NCBI GenBank assembly: GCA_000156155.1
Contig: DS995299.1
Span: forward strand, 85,077 to 149,076
DNA length: 64,000 nt
DNA from: a beta proteobacterium KB13
Lineage (GTDB): Bacteria; Pseudomonadota; Gammaproteobacteria; Burkholderiales; Methylophilaceae
Direction of reading: 5' to 3'
Shown here: positions 8,431 to 19,267 of the stretch, piece after piece
Numbering within the stretch: the stretch's first letter is position 1
Layout: each line of letters opens with the position of its first letter
The notes under the pieces: model-generated
Told to the model about the DNA's origin: nothing
The model's database searches: none
The model's input: the letters and a program-made list of their open reading frames with translations, nothing else
Position numbers and translations under genes: made by a program

Positions 8431-9840
8431 TTACACTGAGTAATATAAATCAAACTCAACTGGGTGAGGTGTCATTCTGAGTGTAGTTACTTCATCCATT
8501 TTTAATTCAATTAAACTATCGATAAAGTCATCAGTAAATACACCACCCTGAGTTAAGAATGCACGATCCTCGTTTAATGCTTCAAGAGCTTCCTCGAGAG
8601 ATCTTGCAACAGTTGGGATCGCTGCATCTTCTTCTGGTGGAAGATGGTATAAATCTTTTGTTGCTGCCTCACCTGGATGGATTTTATTTTGAATACCATC
8701 AAGACCAGCCATCAATAATGCACTAAAAGCTAGGTATGGATTCGCTGTTGGATCAGGGAATCGTGTTTCAATTCGTCTAGCTTTATCACTTGAAACGAAT
8801 GGCACTCGGATTGAAGCAGAGCGGTTTTTTGCAGAGTAAGCTAATTTGATAGGCGCTTCAAATCCAGGGACTAATCTCTTGTAGGAGTTAGTGGATGGGT
8901 TAGTAATTGCATTCAATGCTCTTGCATGTTTAATTACCCCACCAATGTAAAATAAAGCTGTTTCACTTAAACCCGCATACTCATCCCCAGCAAACATATT
9001 TTTTCCATCTTTCCAGATCGACTGGTGGACATGCATACCTGAACCGTTATCATTAAGAACTGGTTTAGGCATAAATGTCGCAGTTTTACCAAAGTTATTA
9101 GCTGTATTGTGCACCACATATTTTAGAATTTGGGTCCAATCAGCTCTTTGAGTTAATGTAGAAAATTGAGTTCCAATTTCACATTGTCCAGAACCGCCAA
9201 CCTCATGATGATGAACCTCAGTAGGAACACCGAGTTGTTCAAGTGTCATACACATGGCTGATCTGAGATCTTGCAGAGAATCAACTGGAGGAACGGGGAA
9301 ATAACCGCCTTTGACTGCTGGGCGGTGACCAACATTACCACCTTCATGATTATTTTCAGAATCCCAAGTGGCTTCCTCAGTGTAAATTTTTACATGAGAG
9401 CCACTCATGTCAGTTTTCCAAGTAATTGAATCAAAAACAAAGAATTCTGGTTCTGGACCAAAATAGGCTGTATCACCAATCCCTGTGGATTTGAGATATG
9501 CTTCAGCTTTTAAAGCAATACTTCTTGGGTCTCTGTCATATGGTTTACCGTCTGTTGGGTCAACAATATTACACGTAAGAGTAAGTGTCGTTTCCTCAAA
9601 AAAAGGGTCAATCTTTGCTGTGTCTGGATCTGGCATGAGCAACATATCTGACGCATTAATTCCTTTCCAACCTGCAATAGATGAGCCATCAAAAGCATGA
9701 CCATCTTTAAATTTGTCTTCATCAAAAGCGGATACAGGAACAGACACATGCTGTTCTTTACCTTTTGTATCGGTAAATCTAAAATCAACAAATTTTACAT
9801 TGTTGTCCTTTACCATTTTCATTACATCTGAAACTGCCAT
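8431..9840 (-). CDS. glnA: Glutamine synthetase type I
   Basis: Makes glutamine from glutamate, ammonia and ATP and is the central nitrogen-assimilation enzyme (dodecamer, cytoplasm). Visible signatures are [12 protein letters not shown] near the N-terminus, [17 protein letters not shown] with active-site residues, and the adenylylation-site context DLYHLPPEE, so GlnE-type control by adenylylation is expected. The start is ATG 9840, preceded by GAGAGGAAA. An upstream in-frame TTG at 9858 overlaps that ribosome-binding site and is rejected. The 469-residue length is typical. It heads the glnA-ntrB-ntrC operon and has a sigma-54 promoter at 9883-9898. Confidence 0.98.
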   Translation of the reverse strand: MAVSDVMKMVKDNNVKFVDFRFTDTKGKEQHVSVPVSAFDEDKFKDGHAFDGSSIAGWKGINASDMLLMPDPDTAKIDPFFEETTLTLTCNIVDPTDGKPYDRDPRSIALKAEAYLKSTGIGDTAYFGPEPEFFVFDSITWKTDMSGSHVKIYTEEATWDSENNHEGGNVGHRPAVKGGYFPVPPVDSLQDLRSAMCMTLEQLGVPTEVHHHEVGGSGQCEIGTQFSTLTQRADWTQILKYVVHNTANNFGKTATFMPKPVLNDNGSGMHVHQSIWKDGKNMFAGDEYAGLSETALFYIGGVIKHARALNAITNPSTNSYKRLVPGFEAPIKLAYSAKNRSASIRVPFVSSDKARRIETRFPDPTANPYLAFSALLMAGLDGIQNKIHPGEAATKDLYHLPPEEDAAIPTVARSLEEALEALNEDRAFLTQGGVFTDDFIDSLIELKMDEVTTLRMTPHPVEFDLYYSV

Positions 9841-9882
9841 AGTAAAATTTCCTCTCAAGTTTAGTTATGTACTTTTTATTAA

Positions 9883-9898
9883 TGCAACATCTATGCCA
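9883..9898 (-). promoter_or_regulatory. Sigma-54 promoter of glnA
   Basis: Read on the minus strand the sequence is TGGCATAGATGTTGCA, matching the RpoN consensus TGGCAC-N5-TTGCA with one mismatch and exact GG/GC spacing. It lies about 43 bp before the glnA start codon. Together with ntrC in the operon this supports nitrogen-starvation control. Confidence 0.88.
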
Positions 9899-10002
9899 AA
9901 ATAAAATAGATGTAATATATTAGTAGATCATTAACAAATAAGCCTTATTTAAATGTAAAAAAGTATTTTTTTGGTCAAATTTAATACAAATTAACTAGTA
10001 AA

Positions 10003-10019
10003 TGCACTATATTAGTGCA
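10003..10019. promoter_or_regulatory. NtrC-binding site (perfect dyad)
   Basis: TGCACTATATTAGTGCA is a perfect 6-5-6 palindrome fitting the NtrC consensus TGCACY-N5-RGTGCA. It lies about 115 bp upstream of the glnA sigma-54 promoter, an enhancer-like distance. It is also only 13 bp before the aroE start codon, so bound NtrC could block aroE transcription or translation initiation; that second effect is inference. Confidence 0.85.
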
Positions 10020-10032
10020 AAAATGGGAAAAA

Positions 10033-10845
10033 ATGAAAAAATTTGCTGTCATAGGTAATCCAATTAATCATTCACTGTCACCACAAATTCATTCAGAATT
10101 TGCTCGGCAGTATTCGATAGATTTAACTTATGAAAAAATTATGGCTGATGACGACATAAGTTTTACATCGACAATTGAAAATTTAATTAATAAAGGATAC
10201 TCAGGTGCAAATGTCACCCTTCCATTTAAAGGATGCGCTGCAAAAATCTCGACAACAAGAACTTCAGAAGTTGACTTAACTGGTTCTGCAAACACGTTAT
10301 GTTTTGATAATAATTCGATTGCAGCACATACAACTGATGGAATTGGCTTGGTGAATGATCTAATAGATAAAATTGGGTCTATTTCCAACTCTTCTGTATT
10401 ATTGCTTGGGGCTGGTGGCGCTGCTAACGGGGTTATTCCATCTATATTCAGTGAAAAAATTTCTCATCTTTATCTATGGAATAGGACCATACAGAAATCA
10501 TTTGACATGGCTGAGATATGGCATGAAAGTTTTAAAAGAGTTTCAGTGATGGAAAAAATTGAGTTTAATAAGATTGATATAGTGATTAATGCCACCTCTG
10601 CAGGCGTTGATGATAACTCCCTATCCCCAATATCTTTGAATGACTGCCGTAAGGAAATTATTTGCTATGACATGATGTATGGTAAACAAACGGCATTCCT
10701 AAAAAATGCAAGAGATAATAACTTAACTTCCTTTAATGGGCTTGGCATGCTTGTTAAGCAAGCAGCAGCAAGTTTTGAAATATGGCATGGGCAAAAAGTC
10801 GAATCTAAAAGTGTTGAGGAATCTTTAAGATCATCTCTAGTTTAA
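10033..10845 (+). CDS. aroE: Shikimate dehydrogenase (NADP+)
   Basis: Reduces 3-dehydroshikimate to shikimate with NADPH. The N-terminus FAVIGNPINHSLSPQIH contains the substrate-binding SLS. NVTLPFK has the catalytic Lys, and GAGGAANGV (about residues 122-130) is the dinucleotide-binding loop. NATSAGV and GLGMLVKQAAASFEIW complete the family pattern. ATG 10033 is chosen over GTG 10015, because the latter sits in the NtrC dyad and adds six residues before the conserved start. The gene is divergent from glnA. Confidence 0.95.
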   Translation: MKKFAVIGNPINHSLSPQIHSEFARQYSIDLTYEKIMADDDISFTSTIENLINKGYSGANVTLPFKGCAAKISTTRTSEVDLTGSANTLCFDNNSIAAHTTDGIGLVNDLIDKIGSISNSSVLLLGAGGAANGVIPSIFSEKISHLYLWNRTIQKSFDMAEIWHESFKRVSVMEKIEFNKIDIVINATSAGVDDNSLSPISLNDCRKEIICYDMMYGKQTAFLKNARDNNLTSFNGLGMLVKQAAASFEIWHGQKVESKSVEESLRSSLV

Positions 10846-11510
10846 AAAAAATATTTGTTGCAATTTCAATACTAACAATTGGATACATAGTTTTTCTGAC
10901 TCCAAAAATTATTGAGATTTACAAGTTCAAATCTATTAATCCAAAAACGACTTCGATGATGAAATATCAATTGGGAATTGATAATGTAAAAAAAATCAAA
11001 ATTGATTGGGTAGCTTATGAAATGATCAATAACTCGGTGAAGAGAGCGGTGGTCGCTGCAGAAGACGATCGGTTTATGCAGCATTCTGGAATTGATATCA
11101 GATCAATTAAAGATGCATATATTGACAATCTTCATCAAAAAAATAAACGTGGCGGTTCAACAATTTCACAACAACTAGTAAAAAATTTATTTCTTAGTCC
11201 ATCAAAAAATATTTATAGAAAGATCAATGAAGCGGCTCTTGTTATATTTTTAGAAATGTTTTTAAGTAAAAAAAGGATATTAGAGCTGTATTTAAATATT
11301 GCAGAATGGGGTGATGGACTCTATGGGATTAAAAATGCATCACAATTTTATTTTAATGTTGACCCAATGTCTTTGAGCTCATATCAGTCGGCAAAACTTG
11401 CATCCATGCTAACCAATCCGAGAAAGTATCAGAAAGATAGACATTCAGAATTTTTAACAAAAAAAACAAACCAAATTTTTAGGAGGATGGATTACTCAAA
11501 CATCCCTTAA
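10830..11510 (+). CDS. mtgA: Monofunctional peptidoglycan transglycosylase, non-canonical start
   Basis: Glycosyltransferase family 51 enzyme that polymerises lipid II into glycan strands at the inner membrane. Conserved motifs are [18 protein letters not shown] with the catalytic Glu, [15 protein letters not shown], and [17 protein letters not shown]. The first ATG in frame is at 10956, but that would remove the membrane anchor: the same open frame upstream (from 10818) encodes a clear transmembrane helix ([15 protein letters not shown]). No ATG, GTG or TTG lies in frame ahead of that helix. ATC 10830 is placed as a possible start because GAGGA lies nine bases upstream. An ATA or ATT start, or a sequence error, are alternatives. 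It overlaps the end of aroE and converges on uvrA. Confidence 0.8.
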   Translation: MISSLKKIFVAISILTIGYIVFLTPKIIEIYKFKSINPKTTSMMKYQLGIDNVKKIKIDWVAYEMINNSVKRAVVAAEDDRFMQHSGIDIRSIKDAYIDNLHQKNKRGGSTISQQLVKNLFLSPSKNIYRKINEAALVIFLEMFLSKKRILELYLNIAEWGDGLYGIKNASQFYFNVDPMSLSSYQSAKLASMLTNPRKYQKDRHSEFLTKKTNQIFRRMDYSNIP

Positions 11511-14323
11511 AATAATTTTTGTAAATATTGTCCTGTATAACTTTTTGCAACATTAGCTAATTCTCTAGGAGAACCGCATGCGATCACTTCGCCACCGCCT
11601 GAACCTCCTTCAGGGCCTAAATCTATGATCCAGTCTGCTGTCTTAATGACATCCAAATTATGTTCAATAACAACGATCGTATTTCCATTATCTCGAAGCT
11701 TATGAAGAACATTTAAGAGTAATTGAATGTCAGCAAAATGAAGTCCTGTGGTAGGTTCATCAAGAATGTACATTGTTTTCCCTGTATCTCTCTTGGATAA
11801 CTCTAGTGCTAATTTAACTCTTTGGGCTTCTCCTCCAGATAAGGTGGTAGCATTTTGACCAAGGGTAATATATCCAAGGCCTACATCTAAAAGGGTTTGT
11901 AATTTTTTTGCGACGACAGGAATGGACTCAAAAAATTGAAAGGCATCCTCAACGGTCATGGATAAAATTTGGTGAATATTTTTGCCTTTATATTTAATCT
12001 CTAAAGTTTCACGGTTATATCGATGTCCTTGGCAAATATCACATTTAACATACACGTCAGGAAGAAAGTGCATTTCTACTTTTAAAACACCATCACCCTC
12101 ACAAGCCTCACACCTTCCTCCTTTGACATTAAAAGAAAATCTTCCTGGACCATACCCTCTTGATTTACTTTCTGGTAATTTAGAAAATAAATCTCTAATC
12201 GGCGTGAATAAACCTGTATAAGTAGCAGGATTGGATCGAGGCGTTCTACCAATCGGGCTTTGATTTACATCAATGACTTTATCAAATAAATTTACTCCTA
12301 ATATTTCATCATGCGGGGCTGTTTCATGATTGTTTCGATTTAATTTATTCGACAAAGATAGATAAAGTGTGTCGTTGATTAAAGTCGACTTACCACTTCC
12401 AGAAACCCCTGTGACACAAGTAAATAGACCAACAGGAATATCTACATCAATACTTTTTAAGTTATTACCTTTTGCCCCCTTAATTCTAATAAAATTATTG
12501 GTGGTCTTTGAATGGTTGTTAATTTCAATTTTTTTATTTTTTGACAAATATTGAGCAGTCAGTGAATTTTTATTTTTTAAAATTTCCTGAGGCGAGCCAG
12601 AAGCAATCACTTCACCACCGTGTACCCCAGCGCCAGGACCAATATCAATTACATAGTCAGCACTTAAGATAGCATCCTCATCATGCTCAACTACAATAAC
12701 TGTGTTACCCAAATCCCGAAGATTTTTTAATGTTTCTAAAAGCCTATCATTATCTCTTTGATGCAAACCAATAGAAGGTTCATCTAAAACATACATGACT
12801 CCTGTTAAACCGCTACCAATTTGAGAGGCCAATCTAATTCTTTGAGCCTCTCCTCCTGAAAGTGTATCCGCTGTCCTAGATAGGCTCAGATAATTAAGTC
12901 CAACATTATTAAGAAAAAAGACTCTACTTTTAATCTCATTGATTATTTTTTCTGCAATATGCTTTTTTGATCCAGTTAAATTTAAATTTTCAAAATACTG
13001 ATGACATTCTTTCAGTGACATGTCGCAGATTGTATGGATATCGTAGCCATCTATTAATACACTCAGTGATGATTTTTTTAATCTTTTGCCTTGGCAATCA
13101 GGACATTCTTTATGGCTGAGGTATTTTGCCAACTCATCTCTTACTAAATGGGAATCAGATTCACGATAACGTCTTGTAAAATTATTGACTATCCCCTCAA
13201 AGACATGGTTTTTTTTGTAAATTTTTCCATCAGAACTGAGATATGAAAAATCAATTTTTTCATTATTTCCGTAAAGAATAATTTGTTGAATTTCTTGGGC
13301 TAATTCATTAAATGGTGTATCAATATCAAATTGATAATGATCAGCGAGTGACTTTAAGATTTGATAATAAAAATGATTTCTTTTATCCCAGCCTTTAATG
13401 GCCCCGGCTGATAGGGATAAGTCAGGCATCGCCACTATCTTGTCGGAGTCAAAAAATGTTTTGTTTCCAAGGCCATCACAGGAGGGACATGCACCCATGG
13501 GATTATTAAAAGAAAATATTCTTGGCTCTAATTCTTCAAGTGAAAAATCACAAACTGGGCACGCAAATTTTGTAGAAAATAAATGAGTACTGTCATTATC
13601 CATATCATAAATAATGACCTTTGATTTCGATAACCTCACAGCTGTCTCAATAGACTCTGTAATTCTTTGTTTTGAAGTTGCATCAATTTTCAGACGATCA
13701 ACAACCACTTCAATAGTATGTTTTTTATTTTTATCAATCTCTGGCAAATCATCGATTTCATGAATCGAATTATTAAGTCGTATTCTTATAAACCCCTGAG
13801 ACCGGAGCTCATCAATTAGATCTTTATGACTTCCTTTTTGCTCACTAATAATTGGAGATAAGATGACAATTTTTTTTTCGTTTCCTAGTAACAAAATATT
13901 ATCAACTATCTGGGAAATAGTTTGAGCCTCTAATTTATGGTTGTGCTCAGGGCAATGCGGGTCACCTGCTCGTGCAAAAAGTAATCTTAAATAATCATGG
14001 ACTTCTGTAACCGTTCCCACGGTTGACCTAGGATTATGTGATGTTGATTTTTGTTCAATAGATATTGCAGGAGATAAGCCTTCAATTAAATCCACATCTG
14101 GCTTATTCATCCTATCTAAAAATTGTCTTGCGTATGCTGAGAGTGATTCCACATAGCGTCTTTGTCCTTCAGCATAAATGGTGTCAAAAGCTAGTGATGA
14201 TTTACCTGATCCTGATAGTCCGGTAATGACAATTAGCTTATTTTTAGGCATGGCGACAGAAATATTTTTTAAATTATGAGTTCTAGCCCCTTTGATAATT
14301 AGATTGTCATTATTTTTTTGCAT
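11507..14323 (-). CDS. uvrA: Excinuclease ABC subunit A
   Basis: Damage-recognition ATPase of UvrABC nucleotide excision repair. It is a 938-residue double ABC protein. The first Walker A is [12 protein letters not shown] near residue 31, followed by the UvrA signature [17 protein letters not shown]. The first Cys zinc module (CPVCDFS... CPSCDG) and the UvrB-contact region follow, then [12 protein letters not shown]. The second half has [12 protein letters not shown], the zinc module CEACEGDG / [10 protein letters not shown], and a second [12 protein letters not shown]. Its 3' end overlaps mtgA by four bases. It is divergent from the MFS gene and ssb, a common uvrA neighbourhood. Confidence 0.98.
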   Translation of the reverse strand: MQKNNDNLIIKGARTHNLKNISVAMPKNKLIVITGLSGSGKSSLAFDTIYAEGQRRYVESLSAYARQFLDRMNKPDVDLIEGLSPAISIEQKSTSHNPRSTVGTVTEVHDYLRLLFARAGDPHCPEHNHKLEAQTISQIVDNILLLGNEKKIVILSPIISEQKGSHKDLIDELRSQGFIRIRLNNSIHEIDDLPEIDKNKKHTIEVVVDRLKIDATSKQRITESIETAVRLSKSKVIIYDMDNDSTHLFSTKFACPVCDFSLEELEPRIFSFNNPMGACPSCDGLGNKTFFDSDKIVAMPDLSLSAGAIKGWDKRNHFYYQILKSLADHYQFDIDTPFNELAQEIQQIILYGNNEKIDFSYLSSDGKIYKKNHVFEGIVNNFTRRYRESDSHLVRDELAKYLSHKECPDCQGKRLKKSSLSVLIDGYDIHTICDMSLKECHQYFENLNLTGSKKHIAEKIINEIKSRVFFLNNVGLNYLSLSRTADTLSGGEAQRIRLASQIGSGLTGVMYVLDEPSIGLHQRDNDRLLETLKNLRDLGNTVIVVEHDEDAILSADYVIDIGPGAGVHGGEVIASGSPQEILKNKNSLTAQYLSKNKKIEINNHSKTTNNFIRIKGAKGNNLKSIDVDIPVGLFTCVTGVSGSGKSTLINDTLYLSLSNKLNRNNHETAPHDEILGVNLFDKVIDVNQSPIGRTPRSNPATYTGLFTPIRDLFSKLPESKSRGYGPGRFSFNVKGGRCEACEGDGVLKVEMHFLPDVYVKCDICQGHRYNRETLEIKYKGKNIHQILSMTVEDAFQFFESIPVVAKKLQTLLDVGLGYITLGQNATTLSGGEAQRVKLALELSKRDTGKTMYILDEPTTGLHFADIQLLLNVLHKLRDNGNTIVVIEHNLDVIKTADWIIDLGPEGGSGGGEVIACGSPRELANVAKSYTGQYLQKLF

Positions 14324-14373
14324 AACCTGTTAATATACGAGAAATTTATTATTTATGTAATACATACTTCAAG

Positions 14374-15747
14374 ATGACTTCGTTTGAAATCAAATCAACA
14401 TTAGGTATCGCATTCATCTATATGCTAAGAATGCTTGGCTTGTTCATTGTTCTCCCAATAATGTCAATCTATCTATCCGAGCTAGGAGCTGGTGCCTCAA
14501 CCTTTTTAATTGGTCTTACGTTTGGTATTTATGGATTAACGCAAGCACTATTCCAAATTCCATTTGGAATATTATCCGACCGCTTTGGAAGAAAGAAAAT
14601 AATCATTATTGGTTTGTGTATTTTTCTCATTGGTTCGCTTGTTATTTTTTTCTCAGAGTCATTAATTATGATTACATTGGGTCGAGCCCTTCAAGGGGCT
14701 GGGGCAATATCAGCTGTTCTTTTAGCATTACTTGCTGATTTAACTACGGACAAAGCAAGGACAAAATCCATGGCAATTATAGGAGCATCCATTGGCCTTA
14801 CCTTTGGAATATCGATTGTACTTTCACCAATTCTAAATACTTATCTGGGCTTTCAAAATATATTTATGCTAATTGCAATTCTGTCACTAATCGCAATAGC
14901 AGTAGTTATTTATTACATTCCTAACCCCATAAGATATTCAAGGAATGAAAAAATTGATTACCCTATAAAAAAAATTATTTTTGATAAAGTTTTTTTGAAA
15001 CTTGATTATGGAATTTTTGCTTTACATGCATCTCAAATTATTATGTTCATGATGATTCCATTGATGCTTAATAAGATCGGTTATCCGATTAAATATCATT
15101 GGCAAATTTATTTGCCTGTCTTTTTTTTGTCCATGCTTGCCATCATTCCGATGATAATTTTATCCTCAAAGAAAAAGATGCTGAGAAGCTTTTTTTTACT
15201 AAATATTTTTCTACTTATATTTGTGCAATATCTCTTTATAAGTTGGTCGGATAGTAAACAATCTGTCATGATCACTTTATTAATCTATTTTATTGCTTTT
15301 AATTTTTTAGAGGCAACCTTACCAAGCTTAATCAGTAGACTCTCGCCAAAAAATTTAAAAGGTTTGGTTCTCGGCGCTTATAATACATCGCAATCTTTGG
15401 GAATATTTGTAGGAGGAATTTTAGGTGGATTTATTGCTACGCAATTTAACGATCAAGCTATATTTATCTTGAGTGCAGCTCTTTTAGCTGGCTGGTTAGT
15501 CTTGATGATTAGATTTATCTTCCCCTCGAGCAAAAATGATATGGTAATAAAGATAAAACCTGAATTTTTCAATCAATCTGATAAATCTAAAAATGCTGTT
15601 TTTAATAAGATTCAAAGCTTAGATTTTGTTGATGAAGCCTTAATTTTCCCAAACGAAAGCTATATAATTATAAAATTAAAACATAATGCAAATTTTGATA
15701 ACAATAAAGTTATGAAAATTTTAGGAGAAAAAAATGCCATCAGTTAA
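14374..15747 (+). CDS. MFS transporter with C-terminal YAM-like domain (YajR type)
   Basis: Twelve-helix major facilitator protein of the inner membrane. The MFS motif A is visible after helix 2 ([11 protein letters not shown]), and a second glycine-rich repeat motif (GALQGAGA-like; [20 protein letters not shown]) lies in helix 4-5. After helix 12 a ~60-residue soluble tail ([21 protein letters not shown]) has the beta-alpha-beta pattern of the YAM domain of YajR. Drug efflux is the usual family guess, but the substrate is unknown. The last 14 bases overlap ssb. The uvrA / MFS / ssb order recurs in betaproteobacteria. Confidence 0.85.
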   Translation: MTSFEIKSTLGIAFIYMLRMLGLFIVLPIMSIYLSELGAGASTFLIGLTFGIYGLTQALFQIPFGILSDRFGRKKIIIIGLCIFLIGSLVIFFSESLIMITLGRALQGAGAISAVLLALLADLTTDKARTKSMAIIGASIGLTFGISIVLSPILNTYLGFQNIFMLIAILSLIAIAVVIYYIPNPIRYSRNEKIDYPIKKIIFDKVFLKLDYGIFALHASQIIMFMMIPLMLNKIGYPIKYHWQIYLPVFFLSMLAIIPMIILSSKKKMLRSFFLLNIFLLIFVQYLFISWSDSKQSVMITLLIYFIAFNFLEATLPSLISRLSPKNLKGLVLGAYNTSQSLGIFVGGILGGFIATQFNDQAIFILSAALLAGWLVLMIRFIFPSSKNDMVIKIKPEFFNQSDKSKNAVFNKIQSLDFVDEALIFPNESYIIIKLKHNANFDNNKVMKILGEKNAIS

Positions 15748-16207
15748 TAAGGTTATTCTTATGGGTAACTTAGGAAGAGATCCTGAAGTTAGATTCATGC
15801 CCAATGGAGATGCAGTGTGTAATTTCAGCATTGCAACTACTGACTCTTGGAAAGATAAAGCTGGGGAAAGGCAAGAAAAAACAGAGTGGCACAATATTGT
15901 TATGTATAGACGGTTAGCGGAAATTGCTGGCGAGTACCTAAAAAAAGGACGTCCAGTCTATCTTGAGGGTCGATTACAAACAAGAAAATGGCAAACTAAA
16001 GAAGGTCAGGATCGATACACCACTGAAGTTATTGCTGATTCGATGCAAATGCTTGGAGGAAGAGATGGTGCGCCTGCTCAAGAATCTCAAACAAGCTCTC
16101 AGCTTGATAATAAAAATGAGTTTGATCAAACCCCCTCTCGTAACAATCAATCAGGATCATCAAATAGTAGTTCATTTGATGAGTTTGAAGACGATATTCC
16201 GTTTTAG
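15734..16207 (+). CDS. ssb: Single-stranded DNA-binding protein
   Basis: Coats single-stranded DNA during replication and repair. The OB fold (about residues 1-105) starts [20 protein letters not shown] and contains [21 protein letters not shown] and [14 protein letters not shown] flexible Gln/Ser/Asn-rich linker leads to the acidic tail DEFEDDIPF, which recruits partner proteins. The 157 residues are typical. The start lies inside the end of the MFS gene with GGAG upstream. The following zinc-ribbon gene begins nine bases after the stop. Confidence 0.97.
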   Translation: MPSVNKVILMGNLGRDPEVRFMPNGDAVCNFSIATTDSWKDKAGERQEKTEWHNIVMYRRLAEIAGEYLKKGRPVYLEGRLQTRKWQTKEGQDRYTTEVIADSMQMLGGRDGAPAQESQTSSQLDNKNEFDQTPSRNNQSGSSNSSSFDEFEDDIPF

Positions 16208-16215
16208 AGAAAAAA

Positions 16216-16470
16216 ATGCCGATCTACGAGTATAAATGTTCTAGCTGCTCTCATTCTGATGATCTTTTTTTAAAGCTTTCAGAGGCCGTTACAAAAATCT
16301 GCCCCGCATGTAATAAAGAAACTTTTGAAAAAATGTTATCTGCTCCTGCATTCAAACTGAATGGATCGGGCTGGTATGAGACAGATTTTAAAAAACCTGT
16401 GACAAAAAAAGAAGTGAAATCAACTGCTCCTGAAGCTTCGGTAAAGACGGATAACCAAAAAAATGTTTAA
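16216..16470 (+). CDS. FmdB-family zinc-ribbon protein
   Basis: An 84-residue protein starting MPIYEYKCSSC, with a second knuckle CPAC about 20 residues later; together these form a four-Cys zinc ribbon. A hydrophilic Lys/Thr-rich tail follows the conserved SAPAFKLNGSGWYETDFK. The family is named after a proposed regulator of formamidase genes, but its molecular role is not established. It overlaps the next gene by eight bases, a gene pair (FmdB-DUF502-aspS) frequent in betaproteobacteria. Confidence 0.88.
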   Translation: MPIYEYKCSSCSHSDDLFLKLSEAVTKICPACNKETFEKMLSAPAFKLNGSGWYETDFKKPVTKKEVKSTAPEASVKTDNQKNV

Positions 16471-17083
16471 AAAAAATATTCTTACTGGACTCATTGTCCT
16501 TATTCCTCTTGTCTTGACCTTCTGGGTCATTTATTCTTTGGCACATTTTCTTGATCAGGTGGTTTTATTTTTACCATACGAATATCAACCTAATCAGTTA
16601 ATTGGATTCAATATTCCTGGGGTTGGAGTTGTTTTAACAGCGGCCTCAATTTTTGTAGTTGGTTTGATTGCTAATAACTTTTTTGGGAAAAGATTAATTT
16701 CCTTGTATGAAGTTATCTTCGATAAACTTCCTTTTGTTAAATCTATTTATGGAGGAATCAAACAAGTTTCAGACACATTGTTTTCTAATAACTCTAATGC
16801 ATTTTCAAAGGCAGTTTTAATTGAGTTTCCCGATGCCAAAAATTATACCTTTGCATTTATCACTGGCGATACCGATGAGAAAATAGCCAAAATTTTAAAG
16901 GGAAAATATGTTAATGTTTATGTTCCTACAACGCCTAATCCAACGTCAGGATATACTTTAATGGTGCCCAGAAATAAAATTAAGGAAATTGATGTTTCCG
17001 TAGACCAAGCCTTAAAGTATGTAATTTCCATGGGAGTTGTACCTCCTAAATCAAAATCACGTTCAAACAGAGTTAAGAGATAA
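16463..17083 (+). CDS. DUF502 family inner-membrane protein
   Basis: 206 residues with two N-terminal membrane segments ([21 protein letters not shown], about 5-25, and a second at about 48-68), followed by the conserved [18 protein letters not shown] segment and a soluble beta-rich domain ending in a basic tail. This is the DUF502 pattern; molecular function is unknown. It sits between the FmdB protein and aspS in one directional cluster. Confidence 0.87.
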   Translation: MFKKNILTGLIVLIPLVLTFWVIYSLAHFLDQVVLFLPYEYQPNQLIGFNIPGVGVVLTAASIFVVGLIANNFFGKRLISLYEVIFDKLPFVKSIYGGIKQVSDTLFSNNSNAFSKAVLIEFPDAKNYTFAFITGDTDEKIAKILKGKYVNVYVPTTPNPTSGYTLMVPRNKIKEIDVSVDQALKYVISMGVVPPKSKSRSNRVKR

Positions 17084-17088
17084 TTATT

Positions 17089-18876
17089 ATGAGAACTTTA
17101 TATTGTGGGCATGTGAATGCATCCCATATTGATCAAGAAATATATCTATGTGGATGGGCTCATCGCAGAAGAGATCATGGCGGTGTAATTTTCATTGATT
17201 TAAGAGACAGGGAAGGTCTTGCCCAAATTGTGATTGATCCAGACACACCTGAAGCATTCAAAATTGCTGAAACTGTTAGAAGTGAATTCGTCTTAAAAGT
17301 TAAGTGCAAGGTTCGTAAACGTCCAGAGGGAACAGTCAATAAAAATATACCAACTGGGGAAGTTGAAATGCTTGTCTCTGAAATAGAAATTATCAACGCA
17401 TCCTTAACGCCACCTTTTGTCATTGATGATGAAAATATTACCGAGACTATCCGCTTAGAAAATCGCTTCATTGACTTGCGTCGTGATCAAATGCAGAAAA
17501 ATTTAAAGGTACGTTATGAGATCACCAAGAGCGTTCGCCAATCTTTAGATGAAGATAATTTCATAGAAATTGAAACACCGATATTAACTAGAAGCACACC
17601 TGAGGGTGCGAGAGATTATCTTGTACCATCACGAGTGCATCATGGAGAATTTTTTGCTCTACCTCAATCTCCACAACTGTTTAAACAATTATTGATGGTT
17701 TCTGGATTTGATCGATATTTTCAAATTGCTAAATGTTTTCGGGATGAAGATTTAAGAGCAGACAGACAGCCTGAATTTACTCAAATTGACATCGAAGCAT
17801 CATTTGTTGAAGAGGAAGATGTAAAAAATATTGCTGCAAAGTTAACACAAAAAGTATTTAAAGATGTGCTAAATGTAGATCTGCCAGAAAAATTTCAGGA
17901 AATAACTTACAAAGAGGCGATGACGAGATATGGATCCGACAAGCCTGATTTACGTGTTAATTTAGAGCTCATTGAATTAACTGAGGATATGAAAGATGTC
18001 GACTTTAAGGTCTTTTCTACTCCAGCGAATTCAACCAGTGGTCGCGTCGCTGCCTTAAAAATTCCATCTGGAGCAGATATGTCAAGATCAGAAATTGATC
18101 AATACACGGAATTTGTCAGGATATATGGAGCAAAGGGATTAGCATATATAAAAATTAATGATGTGACCAAGCTTAATGAAGAAGGGCTCCAAAGCCCAAT
18201 TGTTAAAAATATCCATGAAAAAGCATTGAAAGCAATTATTGAGAAAACACAAGCTGAAAATGGGGATTTGATATTCTTTGGCGCGGATAAAGAAAAAATT
18301 GTGAATGAAGCCCTTGGAGCCTTAAGAGAAAAAATTGGTCATGATCGTAAAATACTTTCAGGCGATGAGTGGTCAATTCTATGGGTGGTTGATTTCCCTA
18401 TGTTTGAATTTAATGAAGATGAAGATCGTTGGGACGCATTGCATCATCCGTTCACTTCTCCGAAAGATGGTCATGAAAAATTACTTTCCTCTGATCCAGG
18501 AGCATGTCTGTCAAAGGCTTATGATCTTGTTATTAATGGTTGGGAAGTTGGCGGCGGGTCAATTCGTATTCATGATCAGTCTGTTCAATCACAAGTATTT
18601 TCAGCTTTAAATATTTCTAATGAGGAGGCAAATGAAAAATTTGGTTTCCTCCTTGAAGCACTTCAATACGGAGCACCTCCTCATGGTGGATTGGCTTTTG
18701 GCTTAGATCGTTTAACCACGTTATTAGTTGGAGCAGAGTCAATTAGAGATGTGATTGCATTCCCTAAAACTCAAAGAGCTCAGTGTCTATTAACATCAGC
18801 ACCGAATGAGGTTGATGAAAAACAGTTAAGAGAGTTGCACATTCGTGTCCGTAATCAAAACGTTTCAACCAGTTAA
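17089..18876 (+). CDS. aspS: Aspartyl-tRNA synthetase
   Basis: Class II synthetase charging tRNA-Asp (and tRNA-Asn too, if the organism uses the GatCAB route). It has an N-terminal OB fold for the anticodon (residues ~1-105; [19 protein letters not shown]). Motif 2 is [19 protein letters not shown], a bacterial GAD insertion domain spans about 290-415, and motif 3 is GLAFGLDRL near the C-terminus. The 595-residue length is typical of bacterial AspRS. Discriminating versus non-discriminating type cannot be settled by eye. Confidence 0.98.
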   Translation: MRTLYCGHVNASHIDQEIYLCGWAHRRRDHGGVIFIDLRDREGLAQIVIDPDTPEAFKIAETVRSEFVLKVKCKVRKRPEGTVNKNIPTGEVEMLVSEIEIINASLTPPFVIDDENITETIRLENRFIDLRRDQMQKNLKVRYEITKSVRQSLDEDNFIEIETPILTRSTPEGARDYLVPSRVHHGEFFALPQSPQLFKQLLMVSGFDRYFQIAKCFRDEDLRADRQPEFTQIDIEASFVEEEDVKNIAAKLTQKVFKDVLNVDLPEKFQEITYKEAMTRYGSDKPDLRVNLELIELTEDMKDVDFKVFSTPANSTSGRVAALKIPSGADMSRSEIDQYTEFVRIYGAKGLAYIKINDVTKLNEEGLQSPIVKNIHEKALKAIIEKTQAENGDLIFFGADKEKIVNEALGALREKIGHDRKILSGDEWSILWVVDFPMFEFNEDEDRWDALHHPFTSPKDGHEKLLSSDPGACLSKAYDLVINGWEVGGGSIRIHDQSVQSQVFSALNISNEEANEKFGFLLEALQYGAPPHGGLAFGLDRLTTLLVGAESIRDVIAFPKTQRAQCLLTSAPNEVDEKQLRELHIRVRNQNVSTS

Positions 18877-18885
18877 TTTTTAAAT

Positions 18886-19266
18886 ATGATTGAAGGAATT
18901 AATCATTACAACTTAAGGGCTGATGAAGAGACCATTGAAGTTTTAAAAGATTTTTATATCGAAATAGTTGGCTTAAATTTAGGCCATCGTCCACCGTTTA
19001 AGAATGGGGGCTATTGGTTATATGCAAATCAAAAAGATGTATTACATTTAAGTTTTTCAAAAAATGACATCGTTAATGAGTTGAATGTTAACTCCACATT
19101 CGACCATATGGCATTTACATGTCAAGATGAGGATATGTATATTGACCTACTAACTAAAAAAAATATTAAGTTTTCAATTCGTGAAATCCCCGAAATTGGA
19201 ACCCGTCAAATATTTTTCAAAGATCCAGCTGGGAATGGTATCGAGCTGATCTTTCCATATAACTAA
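18886..19266 (+). CDS. VOC (glyoxalase/bleomycin-resistance fold) protein
   Basis: 126-residue single vicinal-oxygen-chelate domain. An N-terminal His (INHYNLRA) and the C-terminal FFKDPAGNGIELIF with a Glu are candidate metal ligands, and DHMAFTCQD supplies a further His. Such proteins act as dioxygenases, lyases or antibiotic-binding proteins. The substrate cannot be assigned here. It is packed ten bases after aspS and two bases before the next gene. Confidence 0.8.
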   Translation: MIEGINHYNLRADEETIEVLKDFYIEIVGLNLGHRPPFKNGGYWLYANQKDVLHLSFSKNDIVNELNVNSTFDHMAFTCQDEDMYIDLLTKKNIKFSIREIPEIGTRQIFFKDPAGNGIELIFPYN

Positions 19267-19267
19267 G

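Noticed and set aside
9840..9858. TTG start adding six residues to GlnA
   Set aside because: It overlaps the GAGAGGAAA ribosome-binding site of the ATG at 9840, which gives the conserved N-terminus.
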